Shown piece after piece: positions 49,204 to 63,186 of a stretch of 64,000 nucleotides of DNA; positions within the stretch are counted from its first letter, which is position 1, and each line of letters begins with the position of its first letter. The translations under genes and the position numbers were made by a program. The notes below the pieces were generated by a model. That model saw only the letters and a program-made list of their open reading frames with translations. It ran no database searches and was not told where the DNA came from. The stretch is from Brachynemurus nebulosus. Taxonomy: Eukaryota; Arthropoda; Insecta; Neuroptera; Myrmeleontidae. The stretch is from positions 2,295,076-2,359,075 of the forward strand of contig JAPWDM010000022.1 in assembly GCA_035578155.1 (NCBI GenBank), written 5' to 3'.

Positions 49204-50750
49204 CGTATGAGCTGTGACCCTAGATATTTTCGAATATCTACTATCGACTAGACGTGACGGAAATATTTCGTTTCTCTGGTGGATAAAACAGAGCAAAACA
49301 GATAAAATTTCAGATTTCAGATATCGACATAAATAATTTTATCAAAATCACTTGAATGCGTGAGGGACGACGATATCCTTTGACTGGACTGTGAACCTGG
49401 GAAGCTACAAAAGCTGCATGGAATTGTGACTGATCCGTTTCATGTAATCTATATAAAAGATTTAAAAACGAAATTTTCAATAACTTCCTTTTTTAATTCT
49501 GGTAACGTTAATTTTATTTTTAATTAATTGAGTTTTTGTTGAGAAAAATGATTTCAATTAAGACGAAAAAATGGAACGCAAGTACTAATGATCTAAAACG
49601 TTTTTAATGATAACATCTTCATTTCCAGTTAACGCATTTTTTCCAAATGATGTTATCTTTTACGTTCTTCACATCATTTAACAATAATAGATCTTAAATA
49701 AATAATTATTTTTAAGATACTTAAAAGACTTCTGAGCACCTCTGAAAAATTTAATTAAAAAAAACCCAAAACAGCATGGCATATAACTGATTCAGTTTGC
49801 TAGAAAAAATTAGATAACTTTACATTTTGACAATAACAAAATTATTTACACATTATTAAGTGTAGTAGAATTTAACAAAAAAAAAATCTATTATGGCAGC
49901 AAAATGAAGCCACTTTATTCAATTAACTGTTTACTTTGATGTACGCAAGAGATTTATTTAATTGTGTTAGTAAAATTGTTGGAAATTACTAGGTGTATGC
50001 GTCTCTCCACGTTTTGTACTGTTCCCCTTTTGTTTAAGAATTGATTTTAGATAAAATAAATAAATGACTTTTGTCGGTGGTAATTCCTTTTCTAAAAAAA
50101 GGGAGTATTATGTGCAATTATTAATTATGCTTGTTAATAACCACCATTCAAATTCGTTATGAATTTAATTCTGAACTTCTTTATTTAAAGTGAGAGGGTC
50201 GAGATCTATTATACAGGCTGAGTTTTTTGAGAGTTGCCATTTATATTACGGTTAATCCATTAACTTAACCAAAAAAATATCTAGATGAAACTTGTAGCTA
50301 TCGTTGGGAACAATCTATTGCTGTAACCAGGAACTTTATAGCTTAAAGGAGGTAGGAGCTTCTTTGTGCCAACTTATACATTTTTAAATGAGACTCAATT
50401 TGTTAATTCAGTACATTAACAAAAAACATAAATTAATGAAAGAAGAAGAAGAAACACTGATTTTTTTAACTAAAACAGAATCGTTAATTCCAAAATTGTA
50501 AATCGTTAATAATAAAATTGTACTCCTCAGCAACGGCAGCTAGAGATGAGCAGTACAAAAAGAAGTGTGAAATTGTGCTAGCTTTAAATACGCATAACGT
50601 TCTAAACAATGCTCTGATTCTTATGAAAATTTTTGGGAATATTCTTAATATGATTTACTCAAGGGTAATATAATAAAAAACTATGTCCAAAAAAGTACAT
50701 ATAATCCCTTAACAATATTATTAATATATATTTTTTTTACATAAACTTGT
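49204..50750. other. Unassigned AT-rich spacer with one TE end
   Basis: At 50213 the sequence TACAGGCTGAGTTTTTTGAG looks like a single Tc1-like end of the CAGGGTG type; no partner was found. Nothing else recognised. Confidence 0.35.
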
Positions 50751-50758
50751 AAATTTTC

Positions 50759-51907
50759 TAGGGTTGTAACGATCCTTAATTTTGCCGATGCGATACCGAT
50801 ACCGATTATTGTAGTAAATAATCGGCGATATCGATACCGATATCGATGCCTCAGTAGATAATAAATCAAATTATATGTATCTCGGACGTTTATATGTATA
50901 AAACTTACCTATATATTTAACAGAGTCTCGACCTTGTAAGAAGTAAAAAAAAAATGTCAAATCAGAATTTAAAGAAAATATTAATTACACAAAGCAATAA
51001 ACCGATACATACAGTTAGTAATTAAAAGGACAATGCGCAAAATTGCCCCCAAGCGCCCACTGTTGAGATATGTATTTTCTGAAAGCCCCTTCCTAGTAGG
51101 TCACAAATATACCCATCTTAGGTATAGAGAACCTGGCCTTCAAAAGTTGACGTGCAGTAGGTTTTGAATACTCCACGTGGCCGTTTCTTAAGGAAACGAT
51201 GTGTGTTAACCTGTAGCGGGCATTAGAGTCCCCTTCGGAAGGGTGCAGTTCGGACTACCTTATTTTGGTAATTTACCAAGGGGTCTGTCAGAAATCACTA
51301 CCGGTGGGACTCCCAAATTTCTCTTCGGATACTCCCAAGGTACAGGTTTGAAGCCGCTCGGTACGCCTTCTGCCATAAGCCACGCGAAAAAACGAGGTTA
51401 GGCCACTTGCCAGGAAAGTGGTTTTACACAGTAATAGGCCGGCCCACGACATGTCCCATAACCCATTTATAGCTATACAGAGTATCCCGTTTGGCTATGG
51501 CCACGTGCAGACTTTTTGTACATTTGACGCTCTATAACTTTTGAAGGCCAGGTTCTCCATGAACGTGCTCATTGACAAAGTTGGACTACTTGACCGGGGC
51601 TATCGATCAGCATCGGTCTCAACCTTGGGCGCTAGGGGACAGCGCCCACCTATGTCCCATAGAGTTTTGCCCTCTGTCCTTTACTTTTGACAGATTTTTG
51701 TTTAGAAAGCAAAGTTTCTTCAAATTATTTGCAGATACTCTGATACGCAAATCATTTGGTATGAGGCCCGCGGTTGAAAACTTTTCGATTTTGCGCTTTT
51801 CGAACTGTGTGATATCGGCTGTATTCTAACCGGAGATGTCGATATATCGGCTTGCCAATTATATCGGCGGATATATCGGTATCGGAATCGATATCGTTAC
51901 ATCCCTA
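50759..51907. mobile_element. hAT-like element with ATCGATACCG subterminal repeats
   Basis: Left TAGGGTTGTAACGATCC; right (minus) TAGGGATGTAACGATATCGA. Subterminal 'cgataccgataccgatt' on the left and 'atatcggtatcggaatcg' on the right are inverted. TAGGG-type ends and flanks aaattttc / aatttttc (8 bp, one mismatch, one base offset) suit hAT. The interior right of 51040 is occupied by GC-rich sequence unlike the rest. No hAT transposase seen. Confidence 0.75.
51127..51557. mobile_element. GC-rich guest element with 22-bp inverted ends, inside the hAT
   Basis: GAGAACCTGGCCTTCAAAAG at 51127 is exactly inverted at the right end (51537-51557), continuing 'tt' on both sides. Internal sequence is far GC-richer than any other stretch of similar length here and includes 'gtccccttcggaagggtgc', itself a hairpin ('cccttcggaaggg'). 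I recognise no coding frame, no target duplication and no family. GC richness continues outside the inverted ends (51040-51126 and 51558-51835), so the true guest may be larger. Confidence 0.5.
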
Positions 51908-51909
51908 TA

Positions 51910-53170
51910 ATTTTTCTTTCCAGCATTTTTTCCATAGTTTTTTTCGATATATTATAGTATCCACTAGAAAGTTTTACTTCCCAAAACTATAATAAATTTA
52001 AAATATAAAATGATAGATAGTACATTGTCAAAATAGTTCTGTGTCCTATTGTAGTTACGTTAAATGGTTCACACTGATTTCAATTTTGTAATAATTTTAA
52101 AGTTATGTCTGTATGTATTACCAAGTGCGCCAATATGATAATTTGTAAGGGGGGTGGGCTACGCTGCTATTTTGGCTGCTAACTATACTAGGCTATGTTA
52201 GAAAAAAAAACCTGACTAGCACTACACTTATATATCGTTTTCTAAGAGCTAGGAAGGCCGTGGCCCTCCTTGCCCTCGGGAATGAGTGACCCTGGGTATT
52301 ATACTACTTATAGTACATTAAATCCGTACATTTTTAATACAATATTATTGAATAAATGATTTGTATTATAAAAACATAACACAACAAAATCATTCATTTG
52401 CATTCATCATATTATTATAATTCTCTTGTGCGTCTTGTGACTTTACTAATTCTATTTCTTCTCTACTATAATAGGAATATGAACATGTTGTAGGTATTTT
52501 CTGCCCAGATAGAAGTCATATATACCTATGAACATTACCAGTCTGAACGGTATCATTTACGACGATTAATAAAATATTTCATTTTGTATTTCACGTATGT
52601 TTGATTCAAATCCCTTTCTTTTTAATTTTCCCAGTAACGTTCAGTTCTTGTATTCTTCCTATATTTTGTTTTTGCTGTTACTCATAGTATAAATGGATAG
52701 GTCAGATTTCATACTACATAAGACAAAATGTAGATAGTTCATGTGTGCTAGTCCATACCATTTGGCTCTTTAGAATGTATTTCATTCGGAATAATCAACG
52801 GAGTATTTTACATTACATGAAGTTTCCTGTTATTTTCACCTTTATCATATAGGAACATTCAAGTTTCGCAAATGAGGCATTTTCTGTAGGTATACCTATT
52901 TGCATCTTTCAAAATCAAAGTATACCAATGTTCAATATATACTTATTTATTTATTTATTTATTTATTTAATAATTGACATAAAGTCAAGTTATATAAATA
53001 ATTAGTAATTACAATGTAATTTTTGTAGTATCTTTTATGTTACATAACTTGAATTATCAAAATTCGAATTAATATGGTAATTAAGATTGGTATTTGGTAA
53101 TTAAGATTGGTATATGGTAATTAAATTAGTACTAGCTGGTTTAAAAGTGAGAATAAACATTCAAGGAGAT
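51910..53170. other. Unassigned AT-rich spacer with (ATTT)n
   Basis: Contains (TTTA)n at about 52938-52970 and a short tandem 'ggtaattaagattggtat' at 53076-53113. Nothing else recognised. Confidence 0.5.
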
Positions 53171-53174
53171 ATAC

Positions 53175-53262
53175 AGTAGACTCCTGATTATCCGATGTTG
53201 TCGGAACCGAAGCTACCTCTGATAACCGAGACCTCAGATAATACGGAGGCACAATGTACCTT
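53175..53262 (+). mobile_element. pogo/Tigger-like end (single)
   Basis: TA|CAGTAGACTCCTGATTATCC at 53175 followed by 'ctctgataaccgagacctc' matches the CAGTAGAC..TTATCCG pattern of pogo-type ends. No inverted partner found, so the element is truncated. Confidence 0.55.
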
Positions 53263-53694
53263 GAGATTATAAAAACCAAAACTTAAGCTTTATTCTTTGT
53301 ATTAACATTATATATTAAATAGAAAATCTCTTTTATTCCCACTTTCCAGTGCGGGAAAGTATTTCAAAATACTAAGGAAATTTTTTACCTAATATGAATT
53401 AATATACCCCATTTCAAATACAATTAATCATAAGTCATCGTTAAAAAGGCTAACTTCAGAAATGCATCACTGCTTGCATGGGGCAGAGTAAGAAATTCAA
53501 AAACACATCAGACGCATCACAACGAAAAATCAAAAGTTCATTTTTGCATTTGATGCGTCAAAACAATGCATCAAGAAATTTGGTGATGCATTTCATGTGT
53601 ATAATGTAATATCAAAGCCACTTACATTTAAAATATAGATGGCGACCGTAGCTATGGTAATGTGAAGTGAATAAAGCATTATAGATAACAATAA

Positions 53695-54164
53695 GGCTGG
53701 TCGTCCACTGGATGCGGAAACGTGCGAAATTTAATTCGGACGAATACGCATGAAAACGAGCGAACGATCCAAACAGCTGTGATGCTATATACATCCTCGT
53801 CCATTGAAAGGGTCTCGTTCGTCCGTTTCCGCGCGTATAATTGCAACGTGCGAACAAATCCAATTTTGTTTGGATTTTTCGCACAAACAAGTCCTTTTCA
53901 TGAGATTTGTATTTTTATTAAAATGAAACTGAAGGTAAATTACAATTATAACTGTGTACATTTACATATGACGTGCCATAAATGTTTTTTACGTATTTTT
54001 ACAGCATCTATTGCTTGAAAAAAAAAAAAAAATTAAAAAGAAAAATACTGACGAATATTGGGCTAGTGGACGGACAGCACACATATCATTTCGGACGAAC
54101 AACAAAAGTGCGTAATCGTCTGAATCGAATTTCGCAGTTGTCCACAACCAATGGACGACTAGCC
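53695..54164. mobile_element. PIF/Harbinger-like MITE (470 bp), TAA target duplication
   Basis: Left TAA|GGCTGGTCGTCCACTGGATG; right (minus) TTA|GGCTAGTCGTCCATTGGTTG, i.e. TAA lies outside both ends (53692-53694, 54165-54167). Subterminal 'cggacgaa' and 'gtgcgaa' words recur in both orientations. Non-coding; the open frames on both strands are incidental. Confidence 0.8.
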
Positions 54165-54395
54165 TAAGAATTATACGTGAATTATAACTAGATACTTGCC
54201 ATATTATGTATTAACATCAATAGGAATAATTCCGAAAAGCTAGTTGTTGAAAAGGATGAATGTAATTTACCTTTTATTAAAATTGTCTAAACTATTTGAA
54301 TACATCTTGCACTCAAAATATGTAATATTTTTTATTCAAATAATTTGAATATTTTCAATTTTAAGTAGGTTCAAGTTGAAATTCAAAGATAATAT

Positions 54396-54863
54396 CAGTG
54401 AATACAGACGTAAGTAGAAAACGCAACCTCTGTTAATTTTTTAGACAATTTCAGACTGAGGCGAGACGCAGTTCACAGAGGCAACTACTTTGTGGCACTG
54501 CAAGCATTTTGCTAGTCAAGACATGATTTTTGATAGTCCGCCATTTTCCATCAAAGTTTCGTCAAAAATAAACTGGAAATAAATTAAATATTTTTAAAAA
54601 TATCATGTAATTTAATTTAGAAAGAATATTTAAATTTAAAACTTTTTGACTTATAACTTATTAAGACTCAATTTACTCAAACATGTGATAATTATTTTGA
54701 CATTCTTTGATGAAAAATGGCTGACGTGTCCGGACTATATTTTAGTATAGGGGCTCGACATAAATTCATAGTGTTTTGCCATCTAGCTGTCGGTTTTTAC
54801 ACTATATTTTTTGGGCGGACAAATTCCATATGAAGGCTTGTTCTACTTACGTCTCTGGTCCCT
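54396..54863. mobile_element. hAT-like MITE (468 bp), 8-bp duplication GATAATAT
   Basis: GATAATAT occurs directly at both borders (54388-54395 and 54864-54871). The ends share 'agacgtaagtagaa' in inverse orientation after a CAGTGA / AGGGAC start. An 8-bp duplication with CAGNG-type ends indicates hAT. No coding frame. Confidence 0.75.
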
Positions 54864-54871
54864 GATAATAT

Positions 54872-56255
54872 ATACAGGGACTGTATTGCTATATTATCTA
54901 TAGCCTATCATGCTACATTATCTATAGCCAAATCAGAGGCTAAATGATGCCAGTGATGTCAATATCCCGTTCAAAAACATCTAATGTGCATCAAATTTCA
55001 ACAGAGCATCAGCAGCGCATCATGTAGTATTGAGACGCATCAGAAAAGTCATAATGCTGCATCGATGCGGTAAAGTTTACATTTTTGAAGTTACCCAAAA
55101 TTAAATAATTCTTATATTCGAAATAAATAAATCTTCTATTCTTTTCTAAAAGCAAACTGCAAATTTAAAATTTATATAAATGCAATAATAAGAGATAAAA
55201 CCAAGAAAAAGGCAATTATTTAAATTTATACGTGATAAAGCATGGTTATATTTAAGTGAAATGGACCATACCTACTCTAGAAGCGTATAGGTAGGGGAAA
55301 GTAGTCGAATACCGATCACCTAAGAAAAATTTACCATAGGCAGATTCACCTATCTTATCCGGCGGGGTCCTTTCTTTCTTAGAAGGACGGACGGGCAGAC
55401 AGACATGACGAAATGTGAGTTCCGAAACTTATTTTTTTCGGAGCAAGTTTTCCTCTAGAATTTTAGTAAGAATTTTTACAATATTTTCCAAATTTATTTT
55501 TTTAATTTTTATTTTTTTTAAATATAACAAACAACTTAGAGCCAAGTGTATAAAGTTATACTACACTATATAATATGAAGTTATAAAGCGTATTCTCCAT
55601 GACGTAATACATATATACTTTGTGCTATAGGTAGGATACATAAAATATCGTACTAACGTACAGTAAACTTATATAATCGGATTATATTTATGTGAACATT
55701 GCCTTTAGTGATGATTGGTAGAATTATTATATTTGTATTCACTGTAATCGGCAGCTCATTGTCTTTTTTTAGCATTAAGAAAATATACAGCATGATTAAA
55801 AGGAAATATATAAAGCCATATATACTTGTTTAGGATACAAAATGTCTGTAACCACGTTATAACTTTCAACAGCAAAGTTTGATGTAGTTAAATATGATTA
55901 GTAATGAGTTAATTACATACCCTGTTCTGTTCACTTTAAATCTCTAGGCTCTAAAATAAATCATTTCAGGTATTAAACACTTTTATGGCAACCTAAATCT
56001 CAAGTTCCTGTTCTGAGAGTAAAATTTCCATTTAATATCAGTTGTTCCATATCCATTATGTAATAACTTATGTTCTGTGATAACGTCAAAGATAAATTTA
56101 CAACAGGCACTTCAGAGATCTGTGACAATTTACCAGAAAATAAGTTTTGGTTTGACAAATCCAACTGCTATATGGTTAACAAGTTTTATTGATCCTTTAG
56201 ACTTACTAGTTGCTGTTAAATGATTTTCTGTTCATACTGTGCTCGTAAATAATAA
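54872..56255. other. Unassigned; GCATCA-rich patch at 54985-55065
   Basis: The hexamer GCATCA/TGATGC recurs many times at 54985-55065 and also at 53460-53600. A sparse CAGA tract sits at 55388-55402. No gene. The weakly coding-looking minus-strand region 55980-56230 has several stops and matched nothing. Confidence 0.35.
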
Positions 56256-56289
56256 TTCACCATTGTTGTGAATCCGAATACATTTTAGC

Positions 56290-56551
<262 letters not shown>

Positions 56552-56639
56552 AAATAGAAATTGAAGATTATGTTATGATATAATATTATTAAATATGAAA
56601 CAAAACAAAACATGTACGATGTACATATGTATGCACGGA

Positions 56640-58395
<1,756 letters not shown>

Positions 58396-58488
58396 TTAAT
58401 TAGTGTAACTAACTTCGTTCATTTGTGGTTTTCTTATTAAAAGTTAGTGCTTACAGATCTTTAATTTCTGCTGTCCTTTTTCAGTATA

Positions 58489-58600
58489 CAGGGTGGAAAC
58501 AGATTTATCGAACATAGGCATAGGCAAAATACAGTGGAAAATTTTTCTTAGGATCAGTGTGATCTCTGATATTTTTAGACTATATATTTACTTATTACAC
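58489..58600 (+). mobile_element. Tc1/mariner-like end (single)
   Basis: TA|CAGGGTGGAAACAGATTTAT fits the CAGGGTG terminus of Tc1/mariner-type elements. No inverted partner was identified, so length is arbitrary. Confidence 0.4.
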
Positions 58601-58652
58601 GAGACGTTTGTATTTTTTCGAATCATTTGTGTTTATGTATAACGAAAATTTG

Positions 58653-58762
58653 TTGCCTAGCAATTTAACGAGAAGAATTGTTAACTAACAAAAACGCGAC
58701 AGCGAAGCTGAAGCGTTTTTGTTGGTTGACAGTTCTTTGAGTGAAATTGCTTTTAGGCAAGA
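58653..58762. repeat. Long imperfect hairpin, stem about 48 bp
   Basis: 'ttgcctagcaatttaacg', 'attgttaactaacaaaaacgc' and their inverses flank a loop of about 15 bp (gacagcgaagctgaa). It has the size of a pre-miRNA or small MITE; no TSD seen. Confidence 0.7.
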
Positions 58763-58773
58763 AATTTAAGTTG

Positions 58774-59604
58774 TACACGGAGAGAAAAATCATATAATTT
58801 TTGTAGATAAAATTTCAGAAAAATTGCCATGCTCTCTTATAATGCGTGCGCGATCGACGACCAAAATAAAAAATATGTGCTAGCATGGTAAAATTTAATG
58901 TGCTAACACAACTTTAATCACACTCTTATGCATATATGTTATAGTTTAATTCTTGTTGTCGTACTCTTTCATTTGCGCATCTGACTCGCAACCTTATGTT
59001 GTTTGGGCGGTACCTGTAAAAACTTCGAACCTGTAAGAACTTTATGATGCATACAAAAATGATTACCAACAATATATTTTGATACTAAAGATTGTGAAGT
59101 AACAAAATGATGAACTAAACGGTGACATCCCCGTCCTCTTAACACAGTGTAATGTATACTGCTTGCTGCTTGTAAGACTCTAATGGATCAAGGTGCTTGG
59201 TCCGACCTGTCCGACCAAGTTGGTCGTCCAAACCTATGGTTGGCTATGTGACTTGCTATGAGTGAGGTACATTTCAAAAGCGTTCACAACACAACCAACC
59301 TTCTTTCTATTTTTTTCTTTCTACTATTAGCAGATAGCATTTCAAATATTATAACACAGCATGGTAATTTTTGTAAGAAAAAATAATTTAAAAATATTTT
59401 TTGTCGGCAATGGAACTTTTTACTGTGCTGTTTTACAAATTTTATGGAGCTAATATTACGGAAACAATATTTCTATCCTTTAAATTTTTTATGATTAATT
59501 ATAATTTTTATATTTTTACCGTACAAAATTGAATATGTTCGCCTTTTACACGTCGATTGTAGTGCTGAGCACAGTAATTTTTATATGAATTTTCTCTCCG
59601 TGTA
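58774..59604. mobile_element. TIR element, TACACRGA ends, copy 3 (831 bp)
   Basis: Left TACACGGAGAGAAAAATCAT, right (minus) TACACGGAGAGAAAATTCAT. 'agcatggtaaaattta' on the left and 'agcatggtaatttttg' on the right recur in direct order. Non-coding; no target duplication identified. Confidence 0.65.
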
Positions 59605-60520
59605 GAACACACAAATTTAATCAGCAAAAAAATAAAACTCAAGTGAAATACGGTAAGACAATTTAATGAATAAAATAGTATAATTCATATCATTATTTAA
59701 TACATTGTTACTATGGTTCTGAAATCAGTTAAATTTACCAATTCGAAATTTTGCTTCATTTTTATAGTGTTTACCTACAGTGAAATGACCTTTGAAATGC
59801 TTTGTACCATTTTTTTCGCTGTAAAAATCTGTTCCAACTTTTTTTCCATGGTAAAAGTGAAAAAACTGCAATATTCTTTTGGGACAATACACATGAGTTA
59901 AATTGTCATTTTAAATTCCATTATCATTGATATAAATATTTTGATATTTATATAAATATAATTTAAATTATCTACTAAATAGTGTGACAATCTAATTTTT
60001 TCTTTGGCGGTAAATATTCCGTAAATTATAATTTTGGAAATTTATAGCGAAAGCTACATTCATCATTGATTTAATATGTATTGTATTACTATGATAATAC
60101 CATTTAAAAACGAAATTTGTATTTGTCCTATGTTCCATAAATCTCTATTTTCACTTGGTACCATGCAGTTGAGTTAATAAAGTTTCATTATTTTTATGCT
60201 AAGAAAATAATAGCTATTTATGCAACAGATATATAATGAAGATATTTACGAACGAGCTGTATTTATGGCCAAATGAGCTTACTAGCGAGGCCTGAAAAGC
60301 CTGAGTTCATAAAATCAAATTATGTATAAGTGGCATACAAAGTTTTATGTTCGACTGCTTTGTCGGAAGTGTCAAATTGTTTTGAAAGTGTGCGACGTAT
60401 GACACACCAAACACACGAAAAATACTTAAAAACTAACCTCAATCGTTCAAGCTTGCAGATCATGCGCATATTCGCTTGAGCATCATATAAAAATAGTGAA
60501 CAGCAAGAATTTTGCATATA
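59605..60520. other. Unassigned AT-rich spacer
   Basis: Nothing recognised. Confidence 0.4.
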
Positions 60521-60528
60521 AAAAAAAA

Positions 60529-61393
60529 TAGGGATGGGCAAATGGAAAAAATATATCGATATATATCGTATCGATACTTTTAGACAATATCGATATATGC
60601 AGAGTAAAAAATATCGATATTTATATATAATGATATTTTTACCCCAACGTGCGATTACCTAAAAAAATGTCAAAATATTTGAATGTGAAAAAAAATCAAC
60701 ACATATTTGGCAGTTTTATTAGTTTTATTTATTATTTATTAAACAATAATTTCTTATTCAGATTAGATCTTTTACAAGTGATGTGCTATAAAAAAATAAA
60801 TCACTTTTTTGGAATTTTTTCTAGGGGGAATCCATTAATCGTAACGAAAAAAAACTTTTATACATTAAAGTGCATATAATTAAGTGTACTTTGAATATTT
60901 GTTCTTTTATTTTGACCATCCCTCTGCCCTTGTAAGCCTGTTGATGTCAGCCCCCCCCAAAAAAAAAAAACAAAAAAAAAACAGTGCCAATGATTCAAAG
61001 AAAACTATAAGTCCGATTGAACTAAAATTGGATGCATTCTCATTCATTATTATGGTGTTTTCTGTAAGACTATCTAGAATCAGCCCCTAATATAAAAAAT
61101 TCGATTTTTTAGAACGCCTGAAAAGTCAAAAAGCAGCAATTTTTCCTACTTTTTTTCAAAATGACGCCAAAAAAATGTATGAGGTCTGATTGGATGAACA
61201 TACATACATACAGAGGGAGTATGTACCACAGAAAATAAATATCATAAAGCTCTTAAAAAAATATCGAATTTGATACTCGAAAATAAATATCGATTATCGA
61301 TATATCGAGATTAAAAATATCGACGATATTAATCGATTATTTTCTAAAAAAATACCGATATTTTTATATGTCGATATTTTTTGCCCGTCCCTA
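60529..61393. mobile_element. hAT-like MITE (865 bp) with ATCGATATTT subterminal repeats
   Basis: Left TAGGGATGGGCAAA, right (minus) TAGGGACGGGCAAAA. Eight A residues border each side (60521-60528, 61394-61401), consistent with an 8-bp duplication in an A tract. 'atatcgat' words crowd both subterminal regions (60551-60620, 61260-61375). Interior has runs of C and A (60951-60980) and no transposase. Confidence 0.8.
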
Positions 61394-61401
61394 AAAAAAA
61401 A

Positions 61402-62160
61402 TGAACATATAGCATGCGTCAATGCATGCAAGTGTGCAAACAGTGAAATGGCCTAAAAATTTCTAGCTGGAACGTTTAGAAGAAAATGTGAGAAGTTAGT
61501 CATTTGATAAAATGTTGCACAAAATTTGATTTTAGGAGAAATATATTAGGTCCCATTGAATAAAAAAAATATTTTCGGAAATATAACTTCTTTTAAATGA
61601 GCTGAAAAATTAGAAATAACCTCGTCTGTTTTAAATTTTTGCATTTGCTAAGAAATTTCTTAATATGGTTTAATTGAAATTAATATCCTATGTAATATCA
61701 ATACGCTATAAAATATATAAATATAGCATAAATCTCAAAGATGCCATTTCCACTTCGAGTAGATGTATTTGACATTTGAACAGGTTGTCTCCGATGGGAA
61801 TAGTGAAATGACAGAATAATTGATTATATGTGCCCTGGCTAGACGAGTGTAATACATCGAAAGCATATACCTACCTATACATTAAACGTATTCTGCACAC
61901 CTATGGTTCCGTATTGTACGTACCTATACACGTAAAAATCGATGAAATAAATATTTTAAAATAATTTTTTAAAGTTGAATTTCTGTTTTATTTATTTTGA
62001 CAAGAATAGTTCGTAAGGCAGCGTTGAAACTAACAATCGTTTCAGGTCGCTTGACTTTCATTGGAAATTATTCATCTGGGGTAATTAGTGGATGATCTAA
62101 GGGTTAACAGCTTCAGTAGTGGTGGGGTTGTTTCTGAGTAAACGTAAAACACGCAAAAAT
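61402..62160. other. Unassigned AT-rich spacer
   Basis: Nothing recognised. Confidence 0.4.
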
Positions 62161-62163
62161 ATA

Positions 62164-63184
62164 CAGGGTTAGTCAAAAGTATGGAAACGGTGAAAAATCT
62201 CAGCGGGAAAGTATTTTTGGGATAAATCATAGTGACAAAAGTTTCAGCATTTTTTACGGCGCATCCGGTGGTGACCTTGACTTTGACCTCAAGGTCAAGA
62301 ATCAAACTCATATTATTGTCAACTCCGTTTTTTTAAATGGAAATCCCCCTTTTCGACGTCGAAAATGGAAAGAGTGAAAAATTCTGTATCCGAATATGAC
62401 CTTGAAGTCAGTGATCAAGGTCAAATTAAGGTCAAATGCTAATTTTCAGTGTAATTTTTAATTGAAATTTCTGCTTTATTTTTTTTTTAATTTTGACGTT
62501 TACCTGCGCAGTAAGTGTAGCCAAAAGGTAGATGTGCGCATTAGGTGCAGGTAGGACGTAGACGTGCGCAAGTAGGTAGGAATGAGGTTGAAATATTTCA
62601 AAATTACCCTATAAAATTGTAACTTTAAAATATTGAACTCTATAGGCTAACTTGTTCGTCTGATATGTTGTAAGGTTACAATTTTATGCGGTAACTTTAA
62701 AATATTTCGTTTTCGAATTCTTCCTACCACTTCATTCCTACCTACTTCATTTCCTGCGCATGTATACATCCTACTTGCACCTAGTACGCACGTCTACATC
62801 CTGGCTACACCTATTGCGCAGGCCTACATCCTGTCTGCACCTACTGCCAAACGTTAAAATTAAGAAAATTACAGTAGAATTTTCAATTAAAAATTACAGT
62901 AAAAATTAGCATTTGACCTTAATTTTGCCTTGATCATTGACTTCAAGGTCATATTCGGATGCAGAATTTTCTGCTCTTTCCATTTCCGGGGTCGAAAAGG
63001 GGGGTTGCCATTGAGAAAAACAAAGTTGACCTTGATATGACCTTGATCCTTGACCTTGAAGTTAAAGTTAGGGTCACCATCGAATGCGCCGTGAAAAATG
63101 CTGAAACTTTTGTCACCATCATTTATCCCAAAAATGCTTTCCCGTTGAGATTTCTCACCGTTTCCATACTTTTGACTAACCCTG
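62164..63184. mobile_element. Giant foldback MITE (1,021 bp), near-complete palindrome, TA duplication
   Basis: Both ends begin CAGGGTTAGTCAAAAGTATG, flanked by TA (62162-62163, 63185-63186). Inversion continues almost to the centre near 62670: 'gtgacaaaagtttcagcatt', 'gaccttgaagtca', 'aattttgacgttt'-type and 'ggtgcaggtag' blocks all have inverses, leaving a loop of about 60-80 bp. CAGGG ends with TA fit Tc1/mariner. Frames on either arm translate the palindrome and are not genes. Confidence 0.88.
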
Positions 63185-63186
63185 TA

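Noticed and set aside
53612..54018. Frames of 92 and 98 codons on opposite strands
   Set aside because: Both lie within the Harbinger-like MITE and its flank and translate its inverted subterminal repeats.
55980..56230. Minus-strand region that looks weakly coding
   Set aside because: Several stop codons and no motif that I could tie to a transposase, polyprotein or host family.
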